Of a stretch of 64,000 bases of DNA, positions 21,985 to 35,589 are shown one piece after another; the stretch's first letter is position 1, and every line of letters starts with the position of its first letter. Where the stretch lies: the NCBI GenBank assembly GCA_018292915.2, contig JACVVK020000001.1, positions 5,459,501-5,523,500 of the forward strand, given 5' to 3'. The position numbers were made by a program, and so were the translations under genes. Source of the DNA: Batillaria attramentaria. Taxonomy: Eukaryota; Mollusca; Gastropoda; Batillariidae. A model generated the notes under the pieces. The model was not told where the DNA came from. It ran no database searches and worked only from the letters and a program-made list of their open reading frames with translations.

Positions 21985-22282
21985 CACTGAGAACGCAGAG
22001 GAATTTTTTTCCAATCCTCTCAGCCCCTTCCTCCATGTTCTGGGGAGACATCTGCTAACAGCCACTTGTGCACACTGAATATTACAAAGTGTGAACTGCA
22101 GTCGCGAGTGCTTGTTCACTGAGTAATCTTAAGTGGCATGATGAACTCGCCAGCCGTGCCCATTAAGTCAACCACCGCAAATAATTCGGACTGATTCTGA
22201 GCCTGTCCGGCTACTTCATGAGTTCACTGCACAGCTGCAAAACCGAAGTGCACTTATATTAATAACTGGTCACGTGTGAGCA

Positions 22283-22284
<2 letters not shown>

Positions 22285-22318
<34 letters not shown>

Positions 22319-22345
22319 CCGCGCGCGCGCGCGAGAGAGAGAGCC
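22285..22345. repeat. (GT)n, (GC)n, (GA)n
   Basis: GT to 22317, then alternating GC (Z-DNA-prone) at 22320-22332, then GA. Confidence 0.9.
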
Positions 22346-23990
22346 TGAGACTGAGAGAAAGAAAGAGCGGGGACTGACAGAGGCAAATGCTGCACAGTAC
22401 CCGGGTCTTCTGATAATAGGGCTTACAACCTGTGTTTGGATTGTATGCTTTAAGGAGGAAACTTAATTGGGCAGTTCTTGAGTCTTTCCCAGAGAAGGCC
22501 GTATGCCGACCCCGTCACTTCAGTTGTATCTCGGTTCTTGGGACAAGAAATCCCGGCAGACGGTCTGGTGGTACAGCCACAAGACCCGACTCCGTCAGTG
22601 AGGTCGATAAGGACTCAGTCCTGACCAGATCTGGCAACGCGGGATGAACTTGATGCATGTGCGTTGACCGACATACATGATGATTTAGAACTGAGCTGAA
22701 GTTTGTGCAGTCATGATAGTTGGTTTGGGATCATTATATGGAAGTTTAAAAGATCAAATCATTCTGTGTGCACTTCCTGCCACCCGCGGTTCAACGGCAA
22801 GACTCCGTCCGTGACTGAAAACGCCCAATGGTCAGCTGCCCGCATGGACCGGGTTGAATGCCTCCATTTTGTGCGTGCGTATTACATCTTAGCCAGATAC
22901 AAATACTAAAAGTAAATGTCATCTTTATCTCGGCTCCCAACATCTAGCCCCCAGCTCAAAGCCGCTGAAAGGCGCACCGCAGTCATCGACATCTCAGTTC
23001 ACTGACTAGGATACTAGCTAGCTTCTGCTAGTACTCTCTCTCTCTCTCTCTCTCTCAGCGTCGAAAGACGGCGGTTAATGGGTTCCCTGTCAAATCGGTG
23101 TTTGGTGAGAGGCCGGTTTGTTGTACCAGACAGGGGTCAAGCTCGCGATAACAAACACAACCAGCCTCCGCAGAATCTGTCCACATGAAAAGCTTTTCGG
23201 GTCAAGGTCGGTGCGGCCTTCTTCACGGTGTTAGTTAACGGATTAGGGGTCAATCGGGAGGGGCGGTTTTTAACTATTTCGACGCTGCAGCCGCAGTTCG
23301 GCGGGTTCAGGCGGAATGTCAGGATCGCTGAACCTTTCTGCCTCTTTTCCTGCGTTCTCTTGAGTGTTTTCCTACACAGCTCTACCACATTCACACGTTT
23401 CATACTTTAGAACTGAGTAAGCCTGTGCACTGTCCCTAATGGGCTGGTCAGACGCAGCTATTTTTTTACGCCTGCCAGCGGTAAAAATGCACTGTCATCA
23501 AATTAAATCGGCTCGGACTGAAGCGCGGCACCGTCGGCTCGCCAGTGAACAGAACACCGTCCTATTTTTTCCTCACCGCTGACCGTGCGCTTTCGCTCTT
23601 TGTGTATAGTCCAACGCCGGACCGGCGGAGCCTCTGGAAGCCAAAGTGTGTCGCAATAATTATGTGACCGCAACCCCTGCGCAGTACACAAGCCGGTGCC
23701 TCGCACGCTCTTCACGTGTGCCACAGGCTTCACGGTTGTGCTACGTCAGTGTACACCAGTAGACACGTGTTTCTGTGCGATGGACTACTGTATATTGGCT
23801 GTATGTATCTTATACTACGTCTAGCCTGTTTGACAGTGATGGTGAAGTCTTCACAGAGCATGTCCTTCTTGGAGCTGCCGATGATCTGCTAGTCAGTGCT
23901 ACATATGGCCGACTCTGCTCATGCGGTAGCGAATGGATATGATTTCTCCTTTGGTTGTTTTGTACAGTAAAATCATGCTGATTTGGTGAT

Positions 23991-24170
23991 ATAATAATAA
24001 TAATAATGGGTATATCAGGGACGCCCTCCCTCCCGCAGGAGCTCAGGGCGCCTTACAGTCAACACGCACTCACTCACACAGAAACAGAAGCACACGCAAC
24101 ATTCCTTCACACATACATTTAACTACAAACACATAATGTGCAGCAGCATACACGGTCTCCGCTGCCCCCG

Positions 24171-24241
<71 letters not shown>

Positions 24242-24253
24242 CACGCACGCACG

Positions 24254-24320
<67 letters not shown>
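23991..24320 (+). mobile_element. (AAT)n-headed repeat ending in (CA)n
   Basis: (AAT)n, GGGTATATCAGGGACGCC, a GCGCC motif and CACGCACTCACTCACAC, then after a 60-bp bridge a CA/GCAC array at 24174-24320. The order matches the foldback arms at 14227-14747 and the repeat at 63105-63268, so one family seems to carry its own microsatellite seeds. Confidence 0.55.
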
Positions 24321-24322
<2 letters not shown>

Positions 24323-25830
24323 CCGGCAAGATGATGATGTGGCAACAGCTATAGGTTAGGGTGGGTGAGGAGGTGGGCTTTCAGATTTTGCTTGAAGGAT
24401 GGTTAGATGTGGTACGAGGAGAAAGGGTTGTTATCATCAGCATCGTCGCCGTCGTCGTAGTCGAATTTGTCGTCTTCATCACAATGACCATCATCAGAGT
24501 CATTTGTGTCATTTTTGTCGCTGTTGTTGTTGGCTTGACATTATCTTCGATAACACGTTCATGTAAACCAAATGCCTTGCACTTTAAATGACGTCATATG
24601 CAAATCTACAGTGCTGGTGACAGTTGTCTGTCCAGTGTTACAGACTGCATCACCTTAACGCAAACCGTGATTAAGAAATCCTGCATTCACGCACCCTGTC
24701 CCTTCCACCCGGCCGAAATCCTCTATTTAAAAAAATATATATATTGTCCCTTTCGGGAAATTGGGGCTGCTCCACCCGGGGAAAGCGCGTCGCCGTGGTG
24801 CAGCACCACCCAACCTACCTATTTGTAAATTTTGCTTGGCGATCAATGCATATATGAACATAAATGATATAATAATGTGAGGTTTGCATAGCGACATGCT
24901 CACTGCCATTTGGCCGCACTGACGCCGGCTTTGTTTCTCAGGAACATGATGAACTGTGGCAGGCCGGATTACAGTCGTCTTGAGAGGCATGTTCTGTGTA
25001 GGAAACATGCATTCCGGGGCTGTACATCGACTGTTTGTTTGTTTGTTTGTTTGTTTCAGTGTTTGCTATGTTTATTCACCGATGACAAGTATTGTCTGTG
25101 GTTTTGACTGCTTTCACTGTTCGCAAGGTTGTTTTCAAAGTAATAGACAAAGTACCACGTCACTGAAACTGAGTTGTTAAAGTACAAATGCCCCAGTTTG
25201 TAAGTTGCCTGACTGGTGGCGTCACCCCACCCCCACTCCCCCTCCCCCTGTCTCTCTTTCTCTCTCTTTCTCATCCCGTGTTGAAAGGTGATTTTATCAC
25301 TAGGCCGGGATGACCAGTCACACAGTGGTCAGCGCTTTCTTTTTTCCCGATTCAGCGCGAGGCCTTCGGACAAGGGGAAGCTCCGGCGACAGCTGAGAAC
25401 TCGTTTACAGAGAAAACGAGACATTGTGGCAAGAAGAAGAATTGTAGTTTCCAGCTCGGTAGTTCGTGGTTCCTTTGTGTTTATGGAAATCTTTGTCTGT
25501 TTCACTCAGGCTCGGATGTGAAAAAAGTTCGCTGTGGTTTGAAATCCACACTGTTTTGTCGGAAACCACACACTCACACAGAAAGGCATAAAAAGCAGGT
25601 CGTTTGATGGATGGTTTTCAGGTGTTGTTTCCCCGCCTTTTGTGGACATGTATTTACAAGCCAATAGGATTAGCGGTCACCTGAGCTGTGCATTTCTAAA
25701 TAGGATCACCATGACGTCAATACATCAAGAGTTGTGTGTATACAACACAGGCCGTCCCGGTCATGGTTTAACTGATGTACGAGTCATGTGCTTCTCGTTA
25801 TAGCCATCACTAAGAGAATATCCCTTGCAG

Positions 25831-25832
<2 letters not shown>

Positions 25833-25920
<88 letters not shown>
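25833..25920. repeat. (GT)n microsatellite
   Basis: About 44 uninterrupted GT dinucleotides, among the longest pure tracts here. Confidence 0.95.
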
Positions 25921-25922
<2 letters not shown>

Positions 25923-27154
25923 AATGCTATCCATTGTGTTTCGATTGTAATCTGTCTCTGTATTGTATTGTAATTTTTGTATAGCACTGTGGTCATGTAT
26001 CGTTGACATTGATATGTATTGTTGCATACACTGTGATGTTTTGTATTGTATTGTTAAAAAAAAAAAAAAAAAAAAGAATAATAAAAAACCCTAACTCTCA
26101 CAAGGGCCGGGGACACAGAAATATTATATTCTTCATCCCGACCTATCAAAACACCGGGAAAAATATTTTCAGTCTCACACCCAGTCTTACATGTGTATGG
26201 GATTATAGAAATGTTATACTCTTTTTCCGGACCTATCAAAACACCGCTTACATTCGCCAGTCGGTTTTGATTGGCTTCACGGGGTGTGATATTGAGTTAG
26301 CCTATAGAGGGAGCAGAACACCCACCGAGAAAATGAAGCTGAAAATGGGGAAACAGAATCCGGGGACAGAGAACAGCGTCTAGCGGCATGTAAAGATAAA
26401 TCCCAGCGTCAGAGAGCCCTCTTTACAGAGTTATGATGGGCGGATGTCAGAACGATAATCCCTGGTGTTAGGGCGCTCAGTGGGACAGGTACTTTAGCAC
26501 AGTGACTGGCAGACAGTGGGACTAAGGTGCTAAGGACTGAGTTCGTGAGCAGCATAAAAACCATCAAGTTTCAGGGTCCCCGAGATAGCCTGAAAAGATG
26601 CGAGATAACAGTTGGGGAAATGCCATTTTCAAAGTTCTGGTGTGTGCGAAGGGAGCGGTGCTCCACATATTTTTGGATATTGCGACCATCTTTATAACTT
26701 TGCGGTATCTGAAATTAAAGAAATCAGGCGTTGAGAAACCCTGACCTACGTTCCTCGTCCTGCTAGTCAGCTTTAAATAGAAACAAGCCTACCTGTCTCC
26801 CTGGTACGGGTCCGCTCTGACCCGAACATGGGCCTGTGGTGCACTGTTATACTTGGAGACAGAGAACACTTTCAATGGCGCAGATTTCACGCATTTGACA
26901 AACAACTTTCCTTGGCGTTTAGTGAGTTGTATGGTTAAGCAGTGTGTCTGCAACAACATCAAAAGACGGGCTAAATTTTACACGTTCACAGACAAGTTAT
27001 TTCATGTTTGTATGAATACTAGTCAATGAGCTCCTTGCATTCTAAGGACTGTAAACAAGAATGGAATAAACGGAGATTTCATCGCCCTTCGTAAAACAGG
27101 ACCCCATTTCAAGTGAACGTATACAATCATGTGCATAATCATCCGAATCTCTCT

Positions 27155-27330
27155 CTGTGAGCCGGGATGGCCGAATGGTAGAGCGTTGGACTTCTAATGC
27201 TCGGGTCGTGAGTTCGTACCCCGGCTGGGGCCAGATATTTGTGTGCTGGCTTTTTCAACGTTGCCCCGTCTTTGATGTCACCCGTATGTGGTGGAAAAGG
27301 ACGTTAAACCCTCAAACCCCGAACACCCAC
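27155..27330 (+). mobile_element. SINE-A, full length
   Basis: GAGCCGGGATGGCCGAATGG to GAACACCCAC. 12-bp duplication CCGAATCTCTCT at 27143-27154 and 27331-27342. Confidence 0.93.
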
Positions 27331-27743
27331 CCGAATCTCTCTATCAGTGTCACCATCTGGCCCCCATCTTCTTGCCCATTTCATACTATCACATTTATGT
27401 TCTTCATTATAATGACACAGCCGTGCAAAACTTTCATGATAAATGAATTAGAGTGATGCTACCAAATTTATCACATTTCCCACTGACAGATCAACAGTGA
27501 CCTTTCTTAGAGGCAGATTTTTGAAGCTGATACAATCTATTATCGCCTGACCTCGTCCAAATAGCGAAACAATCCATCAGTTGGACACTGACGGATGAGT
27601 ACTTACTGATGCTACGGTCAGACAAAGGAGTGAACATGCGACGCTTTCACTGTGGAGCATATCGGTACAGACATCACACAAGTAATTGCTAACGGTCTTC
27701 ATTATATTGTCCTGATGTCCTATAACCTACGACATGCTTTTGG

Positions 27744-27808
<65 letters not shown>

Positions 27809-27976
27809 CGCGTGCGTGGGTGCGTGTGGGTGTGTGCATGCGTGTGTGGGGGCGTGCTGTTGTTGTGATATTACAGATGTTATATTGTGTATGTGGTTGT
27901 CTGTATTTACGCCGCAACCGAATTGCCTCCTATTGAGGACAATAAAGAATTATTGAATTGAATTGAATTGAATTGT
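27744..27976 (+). repeat. (GT)n and a retroelement 3' tail with (ATTGA)n
   Basis: (GT)n at 27744-27805. At 27900-27976 a segment ending CAATAAAGAATTATTGAATTG with pentamer repeats resembles a LINE 3' end; similar inverted tails occur at 30709-30760 and possibly 56754-56830. Confidence 0.6.
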
Positions 27977-28939
27977 AGTAGATTGTAGCAGTGCTTAAAA
28001 AACACGTCAGTTTCGCGTATTTAACAGTGGTTACGATGACTGCGAATTAACACGTTGCAGAATATTATCAAGTTGGTTAGAGCCGCCGGTTGACTACAAC
28101 GTTTAGTTTAATGTGATATACACGATCTCATTGAAAATTAAGGGCATGCATAGCAGAGGTATTCAAATTTGTTGATCTCGTTTATTTCATTTTCCCAGCC
28201 GTAGTGACTTCACGCGTTTATGGTGCACTATGCGTAATGTGGTGGTTGCATTGCAAAAGTGCTCAAGACCGGCTATACACGTAATGCACTCTACTTCCAG
28301 CAAGCAAAATGAAGAAAAGAAAAGAAAGAAAAAGTCACCGATATCTTTCTAGTTTCCACGCTGAAGGGGATGACGACTTTACCCGTGAACTCTAAGTACT
28401 GCAACGTCTTCAGTCTCCGGATTCCCCGTCTTTGTAACCGTGTTTTCGTTGCATTAAACCTCATACCGACGTGTATGGAGAAGCCTATATTAGTGACACC
28501 CCGGGCCATTCTATTGATGTACTGCTTTCCCTCACGCTGGCAGACTCCTCCTGTGCTTTTTTTTGTGTGCGAGACATACGCGCGCTGTCGATGTCCTCAG
28601 TGTTTCGGGGGTTCATCACGAGCACAGTAGGAGGTTGTCTGAGAGACGACTCAACTATGTGATGCGTATGTCGCCGTCTGTATGTTACGCAGCCGAGCAA
28701 AAGATGTATAAGGGTGTGGTAACGTGTAGGTACCTAATCCCCTCCTCCCCCCCCCCCTCCCACACCACACACACACCCCTCCGTAATTTTGTCCTTTTCA
28801 TATGTATCATTTACTCGGATTCCTTTCAGTTTTGAACACGAAAACTCCTCCCACCCCCATCCACGCATCTCCTAAGCGACACTGATATCAATTTTACGCT
28901 TGTGTTGTTTCTATTTCATCTTCTGCATGTGCTGTGAGG

Positions 28940-29625
28940 ATCGGTTAAGCTTATCCTTCAGGCTTATTTTCGAAAGAGTGTCTGAGGGGGACTATGATGA
29001 GTCCAGTCCGAGTGCACTACTGACAAGCCGGCTCACTGTTAATGGGATTATAGAGTTCGAGTGTCGTTCGCGGCCTACACTTGGCTCACTTTCAAAAGGG
29101 CGACTGAGGGTTTGAGTCCCACCCGAGTGCACTTGAAGCTCGGTTTCGATGGAGTGACTTAGGGTTTGAACCCTCATCGGATTGTACTTCTTTAGGCTCA
29201 GTTTCGAAAGAGAGAGAGATGGTTTAGGTGCCGTTCAGTTCCGCTATTCACTCACTTTTGATGGGGTGACTTAGGGTCTGTGTGCACGAGAGGCTCAACT
29301 TTTGATGGGGTGACTTAAGGTCTGAGTGTACAAGAGGCTGAACTTTTGATGGGGTGACTTAAGGTCTGAGTGTACAAGAGGCTCAACTTTTGATGGGGTG
29401 ACTTAGGGTCTGAGTGCATGAGAGGCTCACTTTTGATGGGGTGACTTAGGGCATGAGAGCACAAGAGGTTCATTTTTAATGGGGTGACTTAGGGTCTGAG
29501 TGCATGAGAGGCTCACTTTTGATGGAGTGACTCAGGGTCTGAGTGCACAAGAGGCTCTTTTTTGATGGGGTGACAGAGTGTGGGGGCACACGAGGCTCAC
29601 TTTCAAAACGATGACTTGAGGGCTT
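28940..29625. repeat. 43-45-bp minisatellite with degenerate flank
   Basis: From about 29250, roughly eight clean copies of a unit built on CTTTTGATGGGGTGACTTAG, GGTCTGAGTGCA, AAGAGGCTCA. Upstream to about 28940 the same words recur at longer, diverged spacing, suggesting the array grew from an older, looser repeat. Confidence 0.85.
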
Positions 29626-30008
29626 AAGAACATTAAAATTTGTCAGCTCGGGCTTCCGTCTGTCTTTGCGAGCGAGTCATAAGTATGACTTTGAAAAATG
29701 GACAAAAGTCAAAAGTTACAAAATGTCCGCCTACAGCGTGACTACCTGGTTTGTGTCAGAGTTATTGCTTACAAATTACAGCACGTGTTAAAGGTCAGGG
29801 TGCGACTCGCAGCTATAGTATAGGACCGGGGCAGAAAGATTAGTGTGAGGAATGTGTATTTTTAGCGGGATAGCAGTTGTGTCCTGAGTGTTTCAGTCAG
29901 TTCTTTATCATGGTATTACATCTTTGGCTCACGTCTCGTCTCGCCAGTCGCCACCCCTCCTCCAACACGCTCATTTCACCACATGAAATCTGTCACCTGT
30001 ATCCACCT

Positions 30009-30010
<2 letters not shown>

Positions 30011-30050
<40 letters not shown>
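30011..30050. repeat. (GT)n microsatellite
   Basis: About 20 GT dinucleotides. Confidence 0.93.
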
Positions 30051-30052
<2 letters not shown>

Positions 30053-30697
30053 TATTTTAATTTATTCGCTTTTTTTTCATATTATACCTTCCTCCCAGTC
30101 GACACATAAGGTCAGTCATTCTTTAACACCTCCATTCTCTCACCTCCGTATCTCGTTCGCTTCCTTGCTGTTTTATCATTCGCACAGTCATGCATGCTAT
30201 TCACTATTTATTTCCTCAGGATTCTCCACTCAGTAAAGCTGGTTATATCTGTTTCTCTTTCGCCTTGCTAAAATGTGCCCCCCTTGGCTATTAGTGGCGG
30301 TCCGAGGTGTGATGAAGTGGCCACTCGCTTCCTCGTTTGTCTCGTGCTGAAGGTTTCGCAACAAAACTCGCTAGAGAACAAGACCTTTTTGCGCCCAAAC
30401 ACTGAAACAGGCGTTGGAGTGTCTGCGCTTCGGTGTTTTTGTGACAGATAGCCACAGAAACTTTCGTCCATCAAGCTGTGAGAAAAACAAGTAATATTTA
30501 CAGGTTCGTTGATATGCCAAGAAGCGCGCTATGCCAAGGGGGAGATTGGGGGGGAGGGGGTGCGATATCAAATTTTATTACATACTTTATGTTTTGTTTT
30601 TCGTTCTCAACGTCGCTTTTTATGAGCCACAGGCCATTGAGTGGCTTAAAACTACAAATCCTCATTTGTAAATTGTGTGCATGTGTATGTGTGAGAG

Positions 30698-30859
30698 AGA
30701 GAATTGAATTGAATTATTATATTTGGTAGGCCTTTAATGGGCCCATGCAAAGGTTGGTGGGTTGAACATACATGCACACTGCAAGGTTCGCATATAATCA
30801 CAGTGGCACAAGCACACGTCCATCAGTATTAGCATAGACATAATTAACTAAAAAGTATG

Positions 30860-30923
<64 letters not shown>

Positions 30924-30945
30924 CCGGAGAGAGAGAGAGAGAGAA
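30698..30945 (-). repeat. Retroelement 3' tail fragment and (GT)n
   Basis: GAATTGAATTGAATTATTAT plus GGCCTTTAATGGGCCCATGC at 30709-30760 is an inverted (AATTC)n-tailed fragment like the one at 27900. (GT)n at 30858-30921 is followed by (GA)n. Confidence 0.55.
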
Positions 30946-31249
30946 TGCCTTTTCCTCCAAGGCTGTGAAAAGGTAAAGCCGACCTCTGGGTGTGACAAGT
31001 CTGTGTGTAGGTTATCTTCAATTTCCTTGCCGTTTTTCACGTATACAAATCCACAACACTCTGCATTCCAGCTGACACCCACACGAAGAAAAAAAAAATG
31101 TAAACTAGTCTTGTAGGTTTTATTCTGGATGAACGTGAGAAAACCCGTTCTACGTGCCTATCGGGGTTTTTCCTCTCAGTCTTTCTTTCTTTTTTTCTTT
31201 GTATGGCGTTTATTACTCAGTGTGTTCAGCGTTAAAGGCGCTGTTGCTA

Positions 31250-31389
31250 GGGTGGGATGGGTGTTTGGGAGTTTAACGTCCTTTTCGGCCACCACATACG
31301 GGTGATATCAAAGACGGGGCAACGATGAAAAAGCCAGCACAAATGTTTGGCCCCAGCCGGGATACGAACTCACGACCCGCGCATTAGAA
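31250..31389 (-). mobile_element. SINE-A, antisense, head truncated
   Basis: Tail and body are complete but the A-box end is missing. 12-bp duplication GCGCTGTTGCTA at 31238-31249 and 31390-31401 proves 5' truncation at insertion. Confidence 0.92.
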
Positions 31390-31647
31390 GCGCTGTTGCT
31401 ACCATGACTAGGTTTTATACAGAGAGACTTCTGTTTTGGAACAGTTGCGTTTGTGGTTGCGCCTGTGCGCTCGAAATAATTTATCTTGGAGTTTAGTAGA
31501 GCTCCGAATGCAACACGCTGACGTTTGATGGCCGTGCGATCGGGCGAGGAAAACTTAGCCGTCCGTAAACGGCGTCCGTCATGTTTCCCTTGTCGGTTTC
31601 TCGAACTCAGTGAGTTACAAGGTAGAATGTCGCTACGACACTGTCAC

Positions 31648-32945
31648 CGGCTATAGTGTACTGCGTTTTGGCTTCAATCAGCTCAAAACGCAAGCTTGTC
31701 TGCGGTATGTTTCTGTGCATGTGCCCTAGTGGTGTGAGGCTAGACATCACCAAAACAGCTCAGAATGATCTGTGAGCCTAAGAATCTTAGCATTGGGTCA
31801 AGAATATCCCAAGTTATAGCGTCACTCATAACCATGACAAAACGGCCGGAAATGTCTGAGCCACCTGCAGTGTTTGGAGACTGAACGTGCCTCTGTTACT
31901 CGGTCATTCGTGCTGTATATTCAGCCTCAGCATAGTTATTACCTGGGCAGAGTTTTACAGAGAGAAAAAAATCTGCACGGTGAGTCTAAACAGACCATTC
32001 TGCACCTGCTACAGTGTACTGCGTTTTTTGCTTCAATCAGCTGAACGCGAGCCTTTCTGTGCATGTTTCTGTACATGTGTCCTAGTGATGTGGTGCCTGA
32101 TATCACCAAAACAGCTCAGAATGATCTGTGCGCCTAGAAATCTTAAATTAGGGCCTTTAAACGGAGAATATCCAGAGTTATAGCCCTACTTTATTATTAT
32201 TATTATTCATAATCACAACAACGCGGCCGGTAATGTCTGAGCCACCTGCACTGAGTGTTCGGGAACGTGCCTCTGTTACCTGGGTCATTCGTGCTGTATA
32301 TTCAGCAACATAGTTATTACCTGGGCAGGGTTTTACGAAAAAGAAAAGTCTGCACGGTGAGTCTAAACAGACCATTCTGCACCGGCTACAGTGTACTGCG
32401 TGTTGGCGTCAATCAGCTGAACGCGAGCCTTTCTGTGCATGTTTCTGTACATGTGTCCTAGTGATGTGATGCTTGACATCACCAAAACAGCTCAGAATGA
32501 TCCGCTGTGAGCCTAGAAATCTTATAATTAGGGCCTTTGAACAGAGAATATCCAAAGTCAGTCCAAGCGATACTTTTTTTAATCGTAAATGGTAGAGTAT
32601 TGGACTTGCCATGCTCAGGTCGAGTTGGAATCCCGGCTGGGGCCAAATATTTGTGCTGGCCCGCTTTTTGTCGTTGTCCCGTCTTTCATATCACCCATAC
32701 ATGGTGAAAAAGGACGTTAAACTCCCAAACACCCACCCACCCTATTTCGATTCATAACCCGGCACAACAAAGCGGCCGGTAATGTCTGAGCCACCTGCAA
32801 TGTTCGGGAACGTGCCTCTGTTACCTCGGTCATTCGTGCTGTATACTCGGCAGCATAGTTATTACCTGGGCAGGGTCTTACGAACAAAACAAAACAAAAC
32901 AAAAAAATCTGCAGGGTGAGTCTAAACAGACCATTCTGCACTTCT
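31648..32945 (+). repeat. About 360-375-bp tandem repeat, three copies
   Basis: Successive copies start with GGCTATAGTGTACTGCG (31648), GCTACAGTGTACTGCG (about 32008) and again about 32383. Each contains CACCAAAACAGCTCAGAATG, TGTCTGAGCCACCTGCA, GAACGTGCCTCTGTTAC and GAGTCTAAACAGACCATTCTG. The third copy is interrupted by a SINE at 32585-32745. No coding sense; origin unknown. Confidence 0.85.
32585..32745 (+). mobile_element. SINE-A inside the tandem repeat
   Basis: Starts inside the A box (AAATGGTAGAGTATTGG) and runs to (CCCA)n. It inserted after the tandem copies formed, since only the third copy has it. Confidence 0.85.
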
Positions 32946-33003
32946 CTCCCCCCTCTGCAAACTCTGGCTCTGAGGAGATTCGAGCCAAGTTCGGCGAAGT
33001 TTG

Positions 33004-33148
33004 TTTCAATGCTCGGGTCGTGAGTTCGAATCCCGCCGGCTGGGGCCAAATATTTGTGCTGGCCTGTTTTTCTCGTTGCCCCGTCTTTGATAATCACCCT
33101 TATGTGGTTGAAAAGGGCGTTAAACTCCCAAACACCCACCCACCCACC
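33004..33148 (+). mobile_element. SINE-A, 5'-truncated
   Basis: Begins at CAATGCTCGGGTCGTGAG, just before the B box. 12-bp duplication CGGCGAAGTTTG at 32992-33003 and 33149-33160. Confidence 0.92.
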
Positions 33149-33235
33149 CGGCGAAGTTTGCCCGCTAGGCCAGAGACGTTTCGCTGGTGTAACACGGGGG
33201 ATAATCAAAATCGACGGCCTTTTTCTGTTGCTATG

Positions 33236-33330
33236 CCGCTTCGAAAGTTTCTACCACGATTGCTCTCATCTGGCGCGGAGTAGCACCGGAAACACTCACG
33301 TCCACTTTGACTACACCCCGCGAAAGGAGT
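33236..33330 (+). repeat. Low-copy dispersed repeat
   Basis: GGAGTAGCACCGGAAACACT and GTCCACTTTGACTACACCCC recur at 54356-54415 (+) and, inverted, at 53330-53376. Family unknown. Confidence 0.5.
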
Positions 33331-33741
33331 GATCTGATTGCTGCGGGTATCACTTAACGGGTGAAAGTTCATCGAGCATGCGGCGTGCGTCGGATTAGGG
33401 TGGAATGTCCGCAGAGGCCGTTTGCGGAGCGAGAGAGTAGTTTCTAATAACTCAGTGGGTCTGCCTCGCAGAATAAAACAGACTAATCCTTTGATTCGAG
33501 GTTGCAAGGTCCTGGTAAGGCATGCGGCCATCTCAGGTCGTATCACAGGTGTTGTGGCCATAAACACTTCTGCTGGGAGGGGCCTTGGGGTTTCCATTAC
33601 GTGGTGCTGTTGTATTCCTGTGTAATGCTCAAAGCTAAAGTTACACTTTATTGTGAGTGTGGTGTGAGGGGCTGTCCCAGGCTGAATTCTTTGTTTGAGA
33701 AGAAAATAAAATTGCTTGTTGGTTGGCTGGTTTCTGTTTGC

Positions 33742-34016
<275 letters not shown>

Positions 34017-34625
34017 GGGGGCGTTGTTTGTGTTTTGTATGTTTTCTTTCCTTTTGTCTACTTTTTTTTTTTTTTTTGAAAATGGTAAAAGTGCGAAGCA
34101 GTGGGAGGGGGACTAGGGAAATGGAGGTTTTCAAGTTGTTTCTCTATTTATTTCTTGTAGTTGTGTTTAGCGTTGGATCGACTATTATAATTTTTTTTAG
34201 TTACGTGAGTCTGTGTGTTGCTTGCTTCCTTCGTTGCTTGTTACACCCGCTTGTCCTTTGCTTTGTTTGCTGACACTTGCTTGCTGGGTACAATGTATGT
34301 CGGCCAGCCTAGTTATTGCTGAAGTATGCATTTTCTTTACAAATCTTTTTAACCGCTCTGCCGCTGGCCTGTGTGGCTTATTATGTGACGAACAGCTGTG
34401 CTGCGTACGTGAGAAACACAGTGCAGTCATTCTTACGTGGGTTCGTGAATAGACAGACATAGTGACCGGTTTTACCACGGCAAGCAAGCATTGCACAGGT
34501 GCACAGGTTTATTTGCAATAAAGGGGAGGAAGGAGAGAGGAATAAACGGAGACAGAATGATTAGGAAACGCATCGTGTGCTGTGGTTACACTGAAATGAC
34601 GTGCACAGCTGAAGCCATTCAAACG

Positions 34626-34849
34626 CCCCCCCCCCCCCCCACCACCACCACCGCCACCTAACCCCCCCCCCCCCCCCCCCCCCCCGGTTTTCGCTTCCTG
34701 CTGTGTTTATGTCGACATTTAGTGGTCTCAGGTCGTGGTTGTCATTCAGGGATTGTGCGCGCACACAAAAACTCGACCACCTGTAATTTGTCTGTCCGGC
34801 TGTCAGTCGGGCGTGCACAGGATATTTCAGGTTTTCAGTAAGCGGAAAA

Positions 34850-34914
<65 letters not shown>
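34626..34914. repeat. C homopolymers and (GT)n
   Basis: C runs at 34627-34641 and 34663-34685 flank CCA/CCG repeats; (GT)n at 34851-34914. Confidence 0.9.
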
Positions 34915-34915
<1 letters not shown>

Positions 34916-35589
34916 CAGACGAACAGAGAGACACACTTCACGTAATAAAACTTATCAAACCAATGTCAGTGTTTAAACCCATCCACATCAACAATATCAA
35001 ATTACGCAACTTCAATTCAGCCTCGTTTTCAAAGTGACGAGCGTGTTGTTAATTGACTCAAGCCTGTTTTCACTTCTCTGCTAACATAATTATGCGTTTT
35101 ATATCTTTATGGCGCACGGAAAGTTGAAATTAATATTATTTTAATGGCGTTGTTAATGTCAGCTCAGGTTTGCGAAAACAGCACGACCATAAAGCTGTTT
35201 CCTAGTTTCAAAGATGATAAACGACAGTATGACCTTGTGGCTGAAGTCTCGGCTGCACGAGAATAAACGTGAAAAGGGCGAGAGTTCACGGTGCTCGTGC
35301 GTGTTAAAAGGCTGACAGGCACAACTGTAATTATCTCCCCCCCGCCAAAAGTAAAAGAGTTTATATGGAGGGTTGGGGTAGGGGTGGCCGAGGGGTTTGT
35401 GGGTGTAGGAGAGGGAGCGGTGCTCTTGGTTACTGAGGCAGACTTTCAGTGTTATGTGATACTGAATTTTCCTGGCACCTTTGCTCCCGATCAGTGGTCT
35501 TCGCCGGATTCTACAGCGAAAACAAAATATGTAAATATGAATTAACTCATAAGAGTCCCCCCCCCCCCCGCCATTACATGATAAGATTG

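Noticed and set aside
20336..22119. Long open frames rich in Cys-Val or His-Thr repeats on both strands (also at 9249-9524, 24070-24359, 33502-34134, 46191-46448, 54331-54920)
   Set aside because: They are translations of (GT)n/(CA)n microsatellites, open by composition only, with no start context or unique protein sequence.
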